DNA from: JAJFKX01 sp965230265
GTDB lineage: Bacteria > Pseudomonadota > Gammaproteobacteria > Xanthomonadales > Wenzhouxiangellaceae
Direction of reading: 5' to 3'
Length of the DNA: 64,000 nt
NCBI GenBank assembly: GCA_965230265.1
Contig: OZ245999.1
Span: 2,790,001-2,854,000, forward strand
Part shown: positions 9,290-18,963 of the stretch, in pieces
Layout: every line of letters starts with the position of its first letter
Position numbering within the stretch: the first letter of the stretch is position 1
Made by a program: the position numbers and the translations under genes
Notes under the pieces: model-generated
Database searches by the model: none
Told to the model about the DNA's origin: nothing
Seen by the model: the letters and a program-made list of their open reading frames with translations, nothing else

Positions 9290-9802
9290 ATGCAGCGTGT
9301 TGTGATTATAGGTTCGGGGGGAGCAGGAAAATCTACCCTGGCCAGACAGCTGGGGGAGCGCCTTGACCTACCTGTTTACCATCTGGATCAGATTTACTGG
9401 CGCCCACACTGGCAACCCATCACCCACACAGAGTTCACCAACCGTCAAAAAACCATTTTAAAAAAGAGCCAATGGATAGTCGACGGTAATTACGGCGGCA
9501 CAGTGGATTTGCGCTTTAAAAAAGCCGATACGATTATCGTACTGGACCTACCCACCTTGACCTGTTTATGGGGCGCGTTCACCCGCTATTGGAAATACAA
9601 GAACCGAACCCGGCCAGATATGACCCCAGGAAATAAAGAACAACTGACCTGGGAATACATCCGTTTCATTCTCAATTACCGCCGCACACGTCGGCCCAGA
9701 ATTTTTGGAAAGATCGCCGCACTGCCTGAAGACAAACAAGTATTTATTTTGAAGTCCAGGGCAGATGTAAGGGCATTACTGAAAAGTTGCTGTGATACCT
9801 GA
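9290..9802 (+). CDS. P-loop NTPase, FlaR/adenylate-kinase-like
   Basis: 170 residues with a Walker A motif at the very N-terminus (GSGGAGKST, residues 8-16), then LDQIYWRPHWQPI, WIVDGNYGG (residues about 63-71) and VLDLPTLTCLWGAFTRYW. This is the pattern of the small kinase-like proteins annotated as DNA topology modulation protein FlaR. The true reaction is unknown; phosphoryl transfer to a small molecule is likeliest from the fold. It follows the S9 peptidase by 12 bp with only a weak ribosome-binding site, which suggests translational coupling. Confidence 0.8.
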   Translation: MQRVVIIGSGGAGKSTLARQLGERLDLPVYHLDQIYWRPHWQPITHTEFTNRQKTILKKSQWIVDGNYGGTVDLRFKKADTIIVLDLPTLTCLWGAFTRYWKYKNRTRPDMTPGNKEQLTWEYIRFILNYRRTRRPRIFGKIAALPEDKQVFILKSRADVRALLKSCCDT

Positions 9803-9927
9803 TTAACAAGCACCCCATAGGACCGCTTGGTCCAGCGTATCAGAAGCGCTGTTTATCTTTTTTTGCTGAACCTAAGCATCGAACGATTATCGAATAACGT
9901 CAATTGGGTGTTATTGTCACTGTCATT

Positions 9928-11334
9928 ATGCGTCTACTGTGTTGTCTGCTGATTGCTAACTGTATGGCCCTGCCCGCCACTGCCACGGTTAAATACACTG
10001 TCAGCATTAAAGATCAGCTCAACACAGTCAACGTTAATATCTGTTTTGACGGCAGCCCGGATGATCCACACCCTCGTGATTTATACATCAATAATGAGGC
10101 ACGTTCGGCTATCCATAATCTGCGGTGGAATAACCGGACACTGCCATCGCTGGCCAACTGGCGACCGCTGAGAATCAATCGCTCAGACAACACTGGCTGC
10201 CTGGCCTATCAAGCCAGCCTGACTGACTCGGGTGAACGCTGGGGATACACCTCATCCGATTACATGCTGACCGATCCAAAGCATTGGTTATTGGGTCCAC
10301 CGCAAGGCAGTCATGCCATCATCCATTTTGATTTGCCTGATGTCATTAATGTCTCACACCCTTGGCCAGGCGTTGTCACAAACGATGATTCACAATGGTT
10401 TCAGCTGGGGTTAACCAGTGCAAGCTGGAGTTCCAATGTCGCCTTTGGTCGATTCGAGGTAGAAAACATCGCCATCGCCGATACTTTCCTACGCATGACC
10501 ATTCTGCCGGGTAGACCCGCACCAAACCCACGAGTCACCCGCGAGTGGGTGCTCGAGTCAGCACTGTCAGTACTCAATGCCCACGGTGATTTGCCACAAA
10601 ACGAGCCTCAGGTAATCATCATGCCGGTCGGTCGTCAAAACCAGGCCATCCCCTTCGCCAGGGTCTTGCGGGGCGGTGGTATCGGCTTACAGTTCTTTGT
10701 TGATCCACGACGCCCGCTGCGTGACTATAGCGCTGACTGGAAACCCGCACATGAGTTCAGCCATCTGCTGCTACCTTATATCAGTCGTAAGGATGCCTGG
10801 TTATCAGAAGGCCTGGCCTCTTATTACCAAAATGTGATGCGTGCCCGTGATGGCCGTTTGAACGAGCGTGAGGCCTGGGATCAATTACTGGCAGGCTTTG
10901 AAAGGGGTCGTAAAGGCGTCACCAACAATAGGACGCTGGCTGAAGAGGCCAGTGGTATGCATCAGAACCGATCCTACAAACGGGTTTACTGGAGCGGTGC
11001 TGCGATGTTGTTTCTGGCCGATGTTGAACTGCGCAAACGCACCAATGGCCGACACAACCTGGATACGGCATTAGCGGGCGTAGCCGAATGCTGCATGGAA
11101 GTTGGAAAAATCTGGCGTGCGCGTGACATGATGCAGCTAATGGATGAGGTCACCAATAATAATGTGTTTATGCAAACCTACCACCAGTACACCCGCTCAC
11201 GCGTTTTTCCTGATGTTAAGCCAACACTGACTGACCTGGGTGTCAGTCAACGCTGGGGCCGTGTACGCCTGAATAACCAGGCCAAATTCGCTTTTTTACG
11301 CAAGCAAATTATGCGTCAGGTGAGCAGCGACTAG
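9928..11334 (+). CDS. Exported gluzincin-like zinc metallopeptidase
   Basis: I start at the ATG giving MRLLCCLLIANCMALPATATV, a clear signal peptide; the open frame extends eight codons further to a TTG. The mature part has an N-terminal beta-rich domain (about 25-200) and an alpha-helical catalytic part with HEFSH at 275-279 and WLSEGLASYY (Glu294) after it, the order seen in M1/M61 peptidases. The spacing between the second His and the distal Glu is 14 residues rather than the usual 18 of M1, so it belongs near M61 or to an unassigned branch. It should act in the periplasm or outside. Flanks are a 126-bp leader and a REP-like pair downstream. Confidence 0.75.
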   Translation: MRLLCCLLIANCMALPATATVKYTVSIKDQLNTVNVNICFDGSPDDPHPRDLYINNEARSAIHNLRWNNRTLPSLANWRPLRINRSDNTGCLAYQASLTDSGERWGYTSSDYMLTDPKHWLLGPPQGSHAIIHFDLPDVINVSHPWPGVVTNDDSQWFQLGLTSASWSSNVAFGRFEVENIAIADTFLRMTILPGRPAPNPRVTREWVLESALSVLNAHGDLPQNEPQVIIMPVGRQNQAIPFARVLRGGGIGLQFFVDPRRPLRDYSADWKPAHEFSHLLLPYISRKDAWLSEGLASYYQNVMRARDGRLNEREAWDQLLAGFERGRKGVTNNRTLAEEASGMHQNRSYKRVYWSGAAMLFLADVELRKRTNGRHNLDTALAGVAECCMEVGKIWRARDMMQLMDEVTNNNVFMQTYHQYTRSRVFPDVKPTLTDLGVSQRWGRVRLNNQAKFAFLRKQIMRQVSSD

Positions 11335-11371
11335 GCCCTAAGCCAATCTGGAAAACCTGATGAGCTTGTTA

Positions 11372-11405
11372 CCGCAGGTCGGTTTAGGCAAAGCCGTAAA
11401 GCGAC
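11372..11405. repeat. REP-like palindrome, degenerate copy in inverted orientation
   Basis: The segment ccgcaggtcggtttaggc and its continuation aaagccgtaaagcgac matches the reverse complement of the 5040 element with a few changes. It pairs with the next copy 40 bp away. Confidence 0.65.
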
Positions 11406-11445
11406 AGCGAAACCGTAAAAACTTATCCAGACATTTTTATTTTAG

Positions 11446-11483
11446 CAAGCCGTCAGCTGACGGCTTCGTCTAAGCTGACCTGC
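11446..11483. repeat. REP-like palindrome with compensatory changes
   Basis: gtcagctga-cggcttcgtc-taagctgac-ctgcc lines up with gtcggctta-cggcttcgcc-taagccgac-ctacg at 5040. The G-to-A and C-to-T changes occur in both arms and keep the pairing. It also contains a perfect 20-bp palindrome (11447-11466). Confidence 0.75.
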
Positions 11484-11561
11484 CTAACCATTATCTCAAT
11501 TTAACCACTTTTAACCCTTCACTCACATACATTTGTCATACTAATTACACTTCAAAAACTA

Positions 11562-13904
11562 GTGTCGGCAATGAAAAAGCTATTCAAACTACTGATTTAC
11601 ATTATCACTGGAATTATCGGTTTACTGATTCTGGCTGTAGTGGCACTCAAATTCTTTATCGACCCAAACGATTATAAAGAAGAGATTTCTGCGCAGGCCA
11701 GCAAAGCCGCCGGTCGTGAGATCAATATTGAAGGTGATTTGTCAATGTCCATCTACCCATGGCTGGGAATTGAACTTGGCAAAATTACGATTGGCAACCC
11801 GGCAGGATTTGCTGGCGATTTTGCCAGTGTCGAAAATGCCGGCGCAGCCGTTAAGCTATTGCCATTGCTAAGCAAAGACATCCAAATCGACCGTATCCTG
11901 CTGGACGGCCTAAATGCCGACTTGCAGGTTAACGCGGCGGGAACCAATAACTGGTCAGGTTTTGGCCAATCAACCGAACCTGAAATCACTACTAGCAGTG
12001 AGTCAGCAAACGTGCAGTCACTCAGTATTGCGGCAATTGATATCAGTAATGGCGCATTTAGCCTGATCAATGAACAAACCGATCAGCACCTGCAGGTTTC
12101 CAATTTTAACCTGGCTGCATCCGGTATCGCTTCAGGCAAACCCTTCGGCATTGATGGTGGCCTGTTACTGGCGATGCCTAAAGAATCCAAGAGCTATCAA
12201 TTGGCTGTAGATGGCGATGTATTGTTTAATCAGTCATCCGGCCAGTTAAACCTGGACAATGTGCAATTGGGTATTGTTGACCAATCAGCACAACCACTGC
12301 CACCCATCGATCTGATGTTAACCGGCGAATTGAACAGTCAAACCGGTATGCTGAGCCTTCCGGAAATGACACTCGAAGTGGATGATTTAAGTCTGACCGG
12401 TGATATCTCCGGGCGCAATGTGTTACAGGCACCCGAGCTGAATGGCACTTTGATGCTAAGAGAGTTTAACCCCAAATCGGTGGCTGCTGCCTTCGGCACT
12501 GAATTACCACAACTCAGCGATGACGATGTAATGGAAAGCTTCTCAGGGCTTCTACAGATAGCCATTACCCCGCAGAACATTCAGCTCAATGAACTTCGTG
12601 CCACCTTGGATGACACCACTTTGAGTGGCACAGCCAGCATGACTCGTAGTGCACGACCGGCTTATCAGTTCGATCTGAATGTTGATCAAATCAATTTGGA
12701 CCGCTATTTGCCCCAATCAACCAACCATGCCAGTACAACCACTAATGGCTCAACCGATACACAAACCGATGTTAGCGCCATCCCAGTAGAAACGTTCCGC
12801 GCTATCGATGCCAGCGGCAGCTTTTCCATCGGCAGCGTCACCATCAATAACCTGGATGCCAGCAACCTTGCTGTACAAATGCAGGCCAACCGAAATGGCT
12901 GGCAATTTAATCCACTCAGCGCTGATTTTTATGATGGCCGGTTTAGTGGCGGTATTTTTATTGATGCCACCGGTAACTCACCGATATTACGTACCGATGA
13001 CAACCTTAATAACGTGCTTGCACAAGCCATGCTGTCCGATATGCTGGGTACCGAGTTTGTCAACGGGTTGGCATTGTTTGACGCCGACCTGAGTGCTGAT
13101 ATCAACCAGCCCGCTGAAACACTCACCGGCGAAGTCAGTTTTGATATTCGCGATGGTGCCATTAACGGTATTAACATTGCCGAGTTATTACGCAGAGGTT
13201 TCAATCTGGCCAATAATTTAAACCTGGCCAGTGCAGCGAATATTAATGAGGAGTTTTTGCAAGGCGGAGGACAAACGGATTTTGCCAGTTTATCTGGCCG
13301 TTTCATTGCCGATAATGGTCTTATCCGCAACAACGATTTGCGTTTGCTGTCGCCGTTATTGCGCGTCCAGGGCGAAGGCATTGTGGATCTGGCCAACAAC
13401 CGCATTGACTACCAGGTCACCGCTGCATTGGTAAAAACCCTGCAGGGCCAGGGTGGCGCAAGCCTGGAAGAGCTGACCGGCAAACAAATACCCATTCGTA
13501 TTAACGGCACACTGCAGGAACCCAAATACAGTGTTGACCCGCGCGCCATCGTGCAAATTCTTGCTGGCCAGCGGGTACAGGAACAAAAAGACAAACTGCT
13601 GGAAAAAATTGGCGATCGCATCGGTGGTGAAGACAACCCTGCTGCCGGCATATTGGACAACGTGCTAAGCGATGCGCTGGGTACCAAACCCCGACAGCAG
13701 AGCGATGCTTCAACCCAAGGTAGCGCTGATGAAGCCGATGCCACCGTTTCTGACCAAACCTCTGATAATGAGGAAAACAGTCAGCCCAGTGTTGAAGAAG
13801 AAATCGGTGGTGCACTATTGAATAGCCTGTTTAATCGACGCAAACAAGACCAGCAACCCGCCGACAGTGAAGAATCCGATGATGGTGAATCCAATTCACC
13901 ATAA
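11562..13904 (+). CDS. AsmA-family protein
   Basis: 780 residues anchored by one N-terminal membrane helix (about 8-30, LLIYIITGIIGLLILAVVAL). The AsmA N-terminal signature follows: FFIDPNDYKEEISAQASKAAGREINIEGDL, then SIYPWLGIELGKITIGNPAGF. The middle repeats beta-strand units, and the AsmA-like C-terminal region (about 555-665) includes GEVSFDIRDGAINGINIAELLRR and a DLANNRIDYQVTAALV strand. The last 80 residues are low-complexity Asp/Glu/Gln/Ser. AsmA-type proteins lie in the periplasm and form lipid-transfer grooves between the membranes; a phospholipid role here is by family analogy. The frame opens at GTG; the ATG three codons in (11571) is equally plausible. A hairpin follows the stop. 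Confidence 0.88.
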   Translation: MSAMKKLFKLLIYIITGIIGLLILAVVALKFFIDPNDYKEEISAQASKAAGREINIEGDLSMSIYPWLGIELGKITIGNPAGFAGDFASVENAGAAVKLLPLLSKDIQIDRILLDGLNADLQVNAAGTNNWSGFGQSTEPEITTSSESANVQSLSIAAIDISNGAFSLINEQTDQHLQVSNFNLAASGIASGKPFGIDGGLLLAMPKESKSYQLAVDGDVLFNQSSGQLNLDNVQLGIVDQSAQPLPPIDLMLTGELNSQTGMLSLPEMTLEVDDLSLTGDISGRNVLQAPELNGTLMLREFNPKSVAAAFGTELPQLSDDDVMESFSGLLQIAITPQNIQLNELRATLDDTTLSGTASMTRSARPAYQFDLNVDQINLDRYLPQSTNHASTTTNGSTDTQTDVSAIPVETFRAIDASGSFSIGSVTINNLDASNLAVQMQANRNGWQFNPLSADFYDGRFSGGIFIDATGNSPILRTDDNLNNVLAQAMLSDMLGTEFVNGLALFDADLSADINQPAETLTGEVSFDIRDGAINGINIAELLRRGFNLANNLNLASAANINEEFLQGGGQTDFASLSGRFIADNGLIRNNDLRLLSPLLRVQGEGIVDLANNRIDYQVTAALVKTLQGQGGASLEELTGKQIPIRINGTLQEPKYSVDPRAIVQILAGQRVQEQKDKLLEKIGDRIGGEDNPAAGILDNVLSDALGTKPRQQSDASTQGSADEADATVSDQTSDNEENSQPSVEEEIGGALLNSLFNRRKQDQQPADSEESDDGESNSP

Positions 13905-13935
13905 CAGATCGTGGTACCAGCCTCTGTTGACCAAT

Positions 13936-13962
13936 ACTCCGCCGGCTACAACCCGGCGGAGT
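13936..13962 (+). terminator. Strong hairpin after asmA, terminator-like
   Basis: Ten-bp perfect arms (actccgccgg / ccggcggagt) with a seven-base loop, 32 bp past the AsmA stop. There is no clear T tract, so termination efficiency is uncertain. Confidence 0.55.
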
Positions 13963-14239
13963 CAAAAGCCATCAGTGATTTCATAACTAACTCAATCGCT
14001 TAATCCCCACTTCTACACATCAGGCGACAATTTATTAGCACATCAAGCCACACTGATTGGTATCACCTTTTATCGGCTTGATCAAAACAGTAGCCATACA
14101 TTATGGTGTTAAGTAAGGGTATCCAAAACTAGTCAATGACTATTGGCGGCGTGTTTGATCAGTCACGGCGTTAAACAGAAGTGCGTTACCTGTTAAAGGA
14201 CTCATCGATCTGAATCAATGGTATACGGAGAGCTTTATT
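13963..14239. other. Intergenic leader of the secreted protein/HTCS pair
   Basis: About 280 bp with no gene that I can support. It should contain the promoter for the 14240 gene, whose GGAG Shine-Dalgarno is visible at the end (tacggagagcttt). I see no convincing -35/-10 pair. Confidence 0.4.
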
Positions 14240-14680
14240 ATGCGACTACCTTTAATACTTACCTTTTTATTGTCAGCAGCGCTGGGTTTCAGCCGTCCGG
14301 TAATGGCTGGGCCAATAGTACATTTTGATATCTACGAGACTGACTTATACCTTTCCAGTGCCAATGATCAAAACGAGAATTGTTCCGGCTTTTTGCATAA
14401 GGATCTGGTCGAATACAACGGTATCATTTACCTTTGTGGAATATGGTGGCTTGACAATATGAGCATTGACTATGACTTGCATTTGACCCGGCTACCTAAA
14501 GAAGTTCCTCCGTCAGACCCTCTAGGATCCTGGACAGGCCTATTGCTGGACTTACCGGATATGCCCGAAATTTTCGATAGAAAATTCTTTCTATTTGTCG
14601 ATTGGCAATTCGATTGCCAACCTCTCAATTGCCAACCTGCCAATGGCAAAACAGCCAGTGGCAGCCTACCACCGAAATAG
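14240..14680 (+). CDS. Small secreted protein of unknown function, upstream of HTCS
   Basis: 146 residues with a signal peptide (LPLILTFLLSAALGFSRPVMA). The mature protein is short and aromatic-rich, with Cys in NCSGFL, YLCGIWW and a tail repeating the CQP motif (FDCQPLNCQP) before a Gly/Ser/Pro-rich end. I do not recognise a family. Its stop codon is six bp from the TTG start of the giant hybrid regulator, so the two are almost certainly translationally coupled. That makes it a candidate periplasmic partner or ligand-binding accessory of the sensor; this is inference. Its 3' end is rich in short hairpins (14602-14648). Confidence 0.65.
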   Translation: MRLPLILTFLLSAALGFSRPVMAGPIVHFDIYETDLYLSSANDQNENCSGFLHKDLVEYNGIIYLCGIWWLDNMSIDYDLHLTRLPKEVPPSDPLGSWTGLLLDLPDMPEIFDRKFFLFVDWQFDCQPLNCQPANGKTASGSLPPK

Positions 14681-14686
14681 TCTGCA

Positions 14687-17600
14687 TTGATTAAGTGTTC
14701 AGTTTATCTGACGCTGACACTGATGGTTGTCAGCGCACTGGCCAATGATCTGCATTTCCATCACCTTGGTTTGGAACAAGGTCTGCCCAGCTCACGCGCT
14801 CAGGCTTTTGCCCAGGATCGGCATGGGTTTATATGGGTAGGTACCAATGCCGGCCTGGTTCGTTTTGATGGTTACGAAACGCTAAATTTCCGACATGATG
14901 AGCAACGCCCGGAGTCGCTGTCTTCCAATAAAATCGAAGAACTGTATATCGATAGCTTGAACCAATTGTGGATCGGCACTCGAGACCAAGGGCTTAATCG
15001 TTTCGACTCAAAACAGCAAACATTCGTCAATATCCAATTCCAAAATTACCAGCCCAAATGGATATATGCGTTAACCGAATCCAAAGGCAAACTATATATC
15101 GGTACCGATCAGGGCCTTTTTGAATTACCGCTGCAACAAACCATCGCTACTCGTGTGCGCTTAAGTCGCGACTTTACCGTTTACTCATTGATCACCGATG
15201 CCAATGACGATATCTGGATGGGCACTCGCGCCAATGGTATTTTTCACTACCGTGCTGCCAATAATGGCGAGCTGACAAACCTTGAGCTGCCCAAGGAGCC
15301 TGACTCTGATAAGCGCATTTTTGCTTTGGCCATTGATCAAACCAATAAGTTGTGGATTGCATCCGGCCATCAATTGTATTCAAAGGCCAATGGCTCATTG
15401 ATGCTTACACATCAACTGGCTGATCAACTGCCGGCCAGCCCAATCACTTCACTGCAATCACTACAAACCGGGCATATCGCCATTGGTACTTTGGCCGGCC
15501 TGTTTTTATTCGACCCAAACCGTTCCGAATTATTGTCTTTTCGCGCACATCATAATTTCTCCAGCAGCTTGCAGGATCATCAAATCATCCAGCTGCACGA
15601 AGACCAAAGCGGTTCACTATGGGTGGGAACCTTCAAAGGTGGTGTCAGCTATGTCAACCCCGACATGCTCAAGCTGGGGCTGAATCGGGATACCGATCAC
15701 TGCCCCGTCACAGGTGCAGAAGATATTAAGCAAGATCATTTAAACCGATTATGGATCGCAAGATTAAATAGCGTTACCCGCATTAACCCTGATGGAAGCT
15801 GTGAGCAATTACAACTGGCCAACTCACAGACAGACATCAACTTTATCGAAATATTTTTCGACTCCAGCAAACGTATCTGGGCATTATTGGAAGCCAATGG
15901 TTTGGCACTCTTTGATACACAAGCCAATGCCTTTTACCCATTTGAACACCCAGCACTCAAACGCCTGACGGTACTGGATATGTATGAATCCAGCCCCGGC
16001 CAATTTTGGCTGGGCACAGAAAAACATGGTCTTTATCAATTTGACCCAGGGCAAGAATTGATAACGCCCGTGGAAAAGCTTGAAGGAATCTTTGTATACA
16101 GCATCCGCCCCTATAGAAACAGCCTGTTATTGGCCAGTTCCACCGGTGCAATTTTATATTCACCGGAAACCCAAACGCTTAGCTCCCCTTTTGGTCTGGC
16201 TGGTGACCAGGTAATCCAAACCATTCTGATTGATGAGTATCGACAGGTTGTCTGGTTAGGCAGCAATGGCAATGGTTTATATCGAGCTGATATGCATGAA
16301 GACACTGTTGATAAAATTGATGCCAATAAAGGTTTTAAGGGAGAAAACATTCGCACTGCTGTTATTGACCGTCACGGGACAGTGTGGATAAGCAGTAACC
16401 ATGGTTTATTTAAACAGACCCTTGAAACAACGGAGTTTGTACAAATTAACCATAGGGACGGTTTGCAAGGCCAGGAATTTACCTATACCGGTTATGTCCC
16501 GGAACAGGATTTGTTATTGCTATCCGGCATTAATGGAATTAACCGATTCAAACCTGGTGACATCACCAACAACTCTGTCGCCCCCAAGGTTGCCTTTACC
16601 CGCTTTGGTTCACCCAATAAATTGGATACCGAACAACTTGCCGAACCACCTGTTGAAATTGAATTAACACATAAAACCAAAGATTTCAGTTTCGAAATGG
16701 CTGCTTTCAATTTCGACGATCCGCAACGTAATCAATACGCCTATCAGTTACAAAATTATGATCAGGACTGGATATACGTCAATGCCAACCAGCGCCGTGG
16801 CTCATACACGAATTTACCACCCGGGCATTATCGATTGCGGGCCAAAGCAGCCAATAAAGATGGGGTTTGGAGCACCGCAGAAACCGGTATTAATATCACC
16901 ATAAAGCCTTCACCATGGCTGACATGGTGGGCCAAATCACTGTACGCATTGATTGCCATTGTTATTTTTTATGCTCTACATCACCGGCGCAATCTTGCCA
17001 TCACAAGAAGAGCCGACGCATTACAAGTCGAAGTAAACCGCAGGACCTTTGAAATCACACAGCAAAAAGCGACCATCGAAGATTTACTGGCGCGTAAAAA
17101 TGATTTGTTTGCAGCCATTTCGCACGAATTTAGAACACCTTTGACGTTATTACTGGGGCCTTTGGACAGCATCTGCCGTGACATTGATGGACCATTGCAA
17201 ACCAAAGTCGAATTGGTCAAAAGAAATGGCTTGCGCCTGCTGACACTGGTTGATCAATTACTGGCCATGGCAAAAACCGTTAACCAGGATGAAACCGCGC
17301 GCAAGCCTCAGCAGCTTTCAGCCTATCTTATCGGTTTGACTGAATTATTTGATTCTGCTGCCAGGCAGAAAAAAATCACCATACAGCTGATTCCCTCACC
17401 TCATGATCTTTATGTGCTTGCAGAAGACGGAAGCCTGGAATTAATTCTTGGTAATATTTTATCGAATGCCATTAAATATTCACCGCTGGATTCAGTCATC
17501 AATATAACCACCAGCCATGACACAGACCATGTCACTGTGAACATTAGCGATCAGGGCGTTGGCATTGCAGAGTGTGATCAGCAGGCCATTTTTGAACGTT

Positions 17601-18658
17601 TCTATCGCACCAGCGATGCGGTTGGTATCCAGGGTACCGGGCTGGGACTGGCCGTTGCCAAAGAAACAGCAGAAGCCAATCATGGCCACATTCTTCTTAC
17701 CAGCACGGTTGGTCAAGGCTCAGTTTTTTCCGTTGTGTTCCAGCGTACCACCGCCAATCACGATGAACCAATAACAAAACCACAGACCAAACTCATTGAC
17801 AGCCAGCTTGAGCTACTAAAAGCATTACCTGCTGCAGCTGATCCAATTGCATTAAAACCACCGGCAAATGATGAAAAGCCCCTGGTTTTGATTATCGAAG
17901 ACAACCAGGAAATGCGGGCGTTTATTCGCGAAACCCTATCGCCCATGTATCGGTTTGCCGAAGCGGTTGATGGCAGTGATGGAATCCATCAGGCTTTACA
18001 GCTAATACCCGATATTATTATCTGCGACATTATGATGCCCAAAAAAGATGGCTTTGCAGTGACCAGACAATTGCGTCATAACCTGCATACCAGCCATATC
18101 CCTATTATCCTTTTGACGGCCAGAACCGATCACGACAGTCGTATCCGCGGTTGGCGCGAATATATCGATGAGTATTTATGCAAACCGTTTTCAGCTGAAG
18201 AGTTACAAGCTCGCATCAAAAATATCCTTGCCATACGCAAAATTCTGCAGGGCAGGTTCAGCACTGATGCAAATGAGCCCCAGCAGCAATTAACAGAGCT
18301 GACATCGCTCAATGCCATGGATCAAAAATTTATGGAAAAAATAAAAACTTGCCTGCAGCAAAACTATACCAATAGTAAATTCAGTGCCACAGAAATTAGC
18401 ATGGATGTTTCAATGAGCTACCGGCAATTACAGCGCAAATTAAAAGCTTTGACAGGGTATTCTCCATCAGATTATCTGCGTGAATTTCGACTGGTACAGG
18501 CGGCCAGGATGCTCGCTGATGGAAAACAAGCTGGCATTGCTGCAGATGCATGCGGCTTTAGCTCCCCCAACCAGTTCAGCCGCAGCTTTAAAGCTTACTA
18601 CGGAATGACGCCCAAACAGTTTCAGCAAGACAAAACCCAAGCCGGAAAACCTGTGTAG
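14687..18658 (+). CDS. Hybrid two-component system regulator: propeller sensor, kinase, receiver, AraC HTH
   Basis: 1,323 residues. A signal peptide (VYLTLTLMVVSALA) leads to a periplasmic sensor of about 690 residues made of Reg_prop blades with repeated IWVGTNAGLVRFD-like motifs (examples: LWIGTRDQGLNRFD, IWMGTRANGIFHY, LWVGTFKGGVSYV). A Y_Y_Y domain ends it (YAYQLQNYDQDWIYV, YTNLPPGHYRLRAKAANKDG). One membrane helix follows (about 743-765). Inside come a HisKA domain with His813 (AISHEFRTPL), an HATPase domain (GNILSNAIKYSP, DQGVGIAE, GTGLGLAVA), a receiver with Asp1114 (IIICDIMMPKKDG) and Lys in YLCKPF, and a C-terminal AraC-type HTH (about 1220-1318). Such HTCS proteins sense poly- or oligosaccharides and control nearby genes in Bacteroidetes. 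The start is TTG with coupling to the upstream gene. Confidence 0.92.
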   Translation: MIKCSVYLTLTLMVVSALANDLHFHHLGLEQGLPSSRAQAFAQDRHGFIWVGTNAGLVRFDGYETLNFRHDEQRPESLSSNKIEELYIDSLNQLWIGTRDQGLNRFDSKQQTFVNIQFQNYQPKWIYALTESKGKLYIGTDQGLFELPLQQTIATRVRLSRDFTVYSLITDANDDIWMGTRANGIFHYRAANNGELTNLELPKEPDSDKRIFALAIDQTNKLWIASGHQLYSKANGSLMLTHQLADQLPASPITSLQSLQTGHIAIGTLAGLFLFDPNRSELLSFRAHHNFSSSLQDHQIIQLHEDQSGSLWVGTFKGGVSYVNPDMLKLGLNRDTDHCPVTGAEDIKQDHLNRLWIARLNSVTRINPDGSCEQLQLANSQTDINFIEIFFDSSKRIWALLEANGLALFDTQANAFYPFEHPALKRLTVLDMYESSPGQFWLGTEKHGLYQFDPGQELITPVEKLEGIFVYSIRPYRNSLLLASSTGAILYSPETQTLSSPFGLAGDQVIQTILIDEYRQVVWLGSNGNGLYRADMHEDTVDKIDANKGFKGENIRTAVIDRHGTVWISSNHGLFKQTLETTEFVQINHRDGLQGQEFTYTGYVPEQDLLLLSGINGINRFKPGDITNNSVAPKVAFTRFGSPNKLDTEQLAEPPVEIELTHKTKDFSFEMAAFNFDDPQRNQYAYQLQNYDQDWIYVNANQRRGSYTNLPPGHYRLRAKAANKDGVWSTAETGINITIKPSPWLTWWAKSLYALIAIVIFYALHHRRNLAITRRADALQVEVNRRTFEITQQKATIEDLLARKNDLFAAISHEFRTPLTLLLGPLDSICRDIDGPLQTKVELVKRNGLRLLTLVDQLLAMAKTVNQDETARKPQQLSAYLIGLTELFDSAARQKKITIQLIPSPHDLYVLAEDGSLELILGNILSNAIKYSPLDSVINITTSHDTDHVTVNISDQGVGIAECDQQAIFERFYRTSDAVGIQGTGLGLAVAKETAEANHGHILLTSTVGQGSVFSVVFQRTTANHDEPITKPQTKLIDSQLELLKALPAAADPIALKPPANDEKPLVLIIEDNQEMRAFIRETLSPMYRFAEAVDGSDGIHQALQLIPDIIICDIMMPKKDGFAVTRQLRHNLHTSHIPIILLTARTDHDSRIRGWREYIDEYLCKPFSAEELQARIKNILAIRKILQGRFSTDANEPQQQLTELTSLNAMDQKFMEKIKTCLQQNYTNSKFSATEISMDVSMSYRQLQRKLKALTGYSPSDYLREFRLVQAARMLADGKQAGIAADACGFSSPNQFSRSFKAYYGMTPKQFQQDKTQAGKPV

Positions 18659-18963
18659 CACTTCCAGGGCACTCCAATAGCAACATCAAGATCTTTATGT
18701 TGAAGGCCGCTATCAATTGATCCATCAACGACAAAAATATATCAATTAAGGACTGTTTCTCTCAATTCATTGGCCAATTAAATTTCTAGAATACTAACCT
18801 GTTACTATCTTGCGACTACTGTTTTATTCTTAATTATTGTCTCCAGACAAAAACACTTTGGCGTTTCAGGCCAAATATATGGCCTCAGGCGGATAACACC
18901 GCTACTCCCTCTTCATTTAAGTTTTATACACAGGTCAATTGCCTGACAAAAGTGGAGACTAAC
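18659..18963. other. Intergenic region with an inverted repeat, probable regulatory region of the dockerin-like exoprotein
   Basis: A 305-bp gap between the HTCS gene and the secreted propeller gene. An inverted repeat aggcca-aatata-tggcct lies at 18868-18885, about 80 bp before the ATG of the next gene, and may be a protein-binding site. No gene is visible here. Confidence 0.4.
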
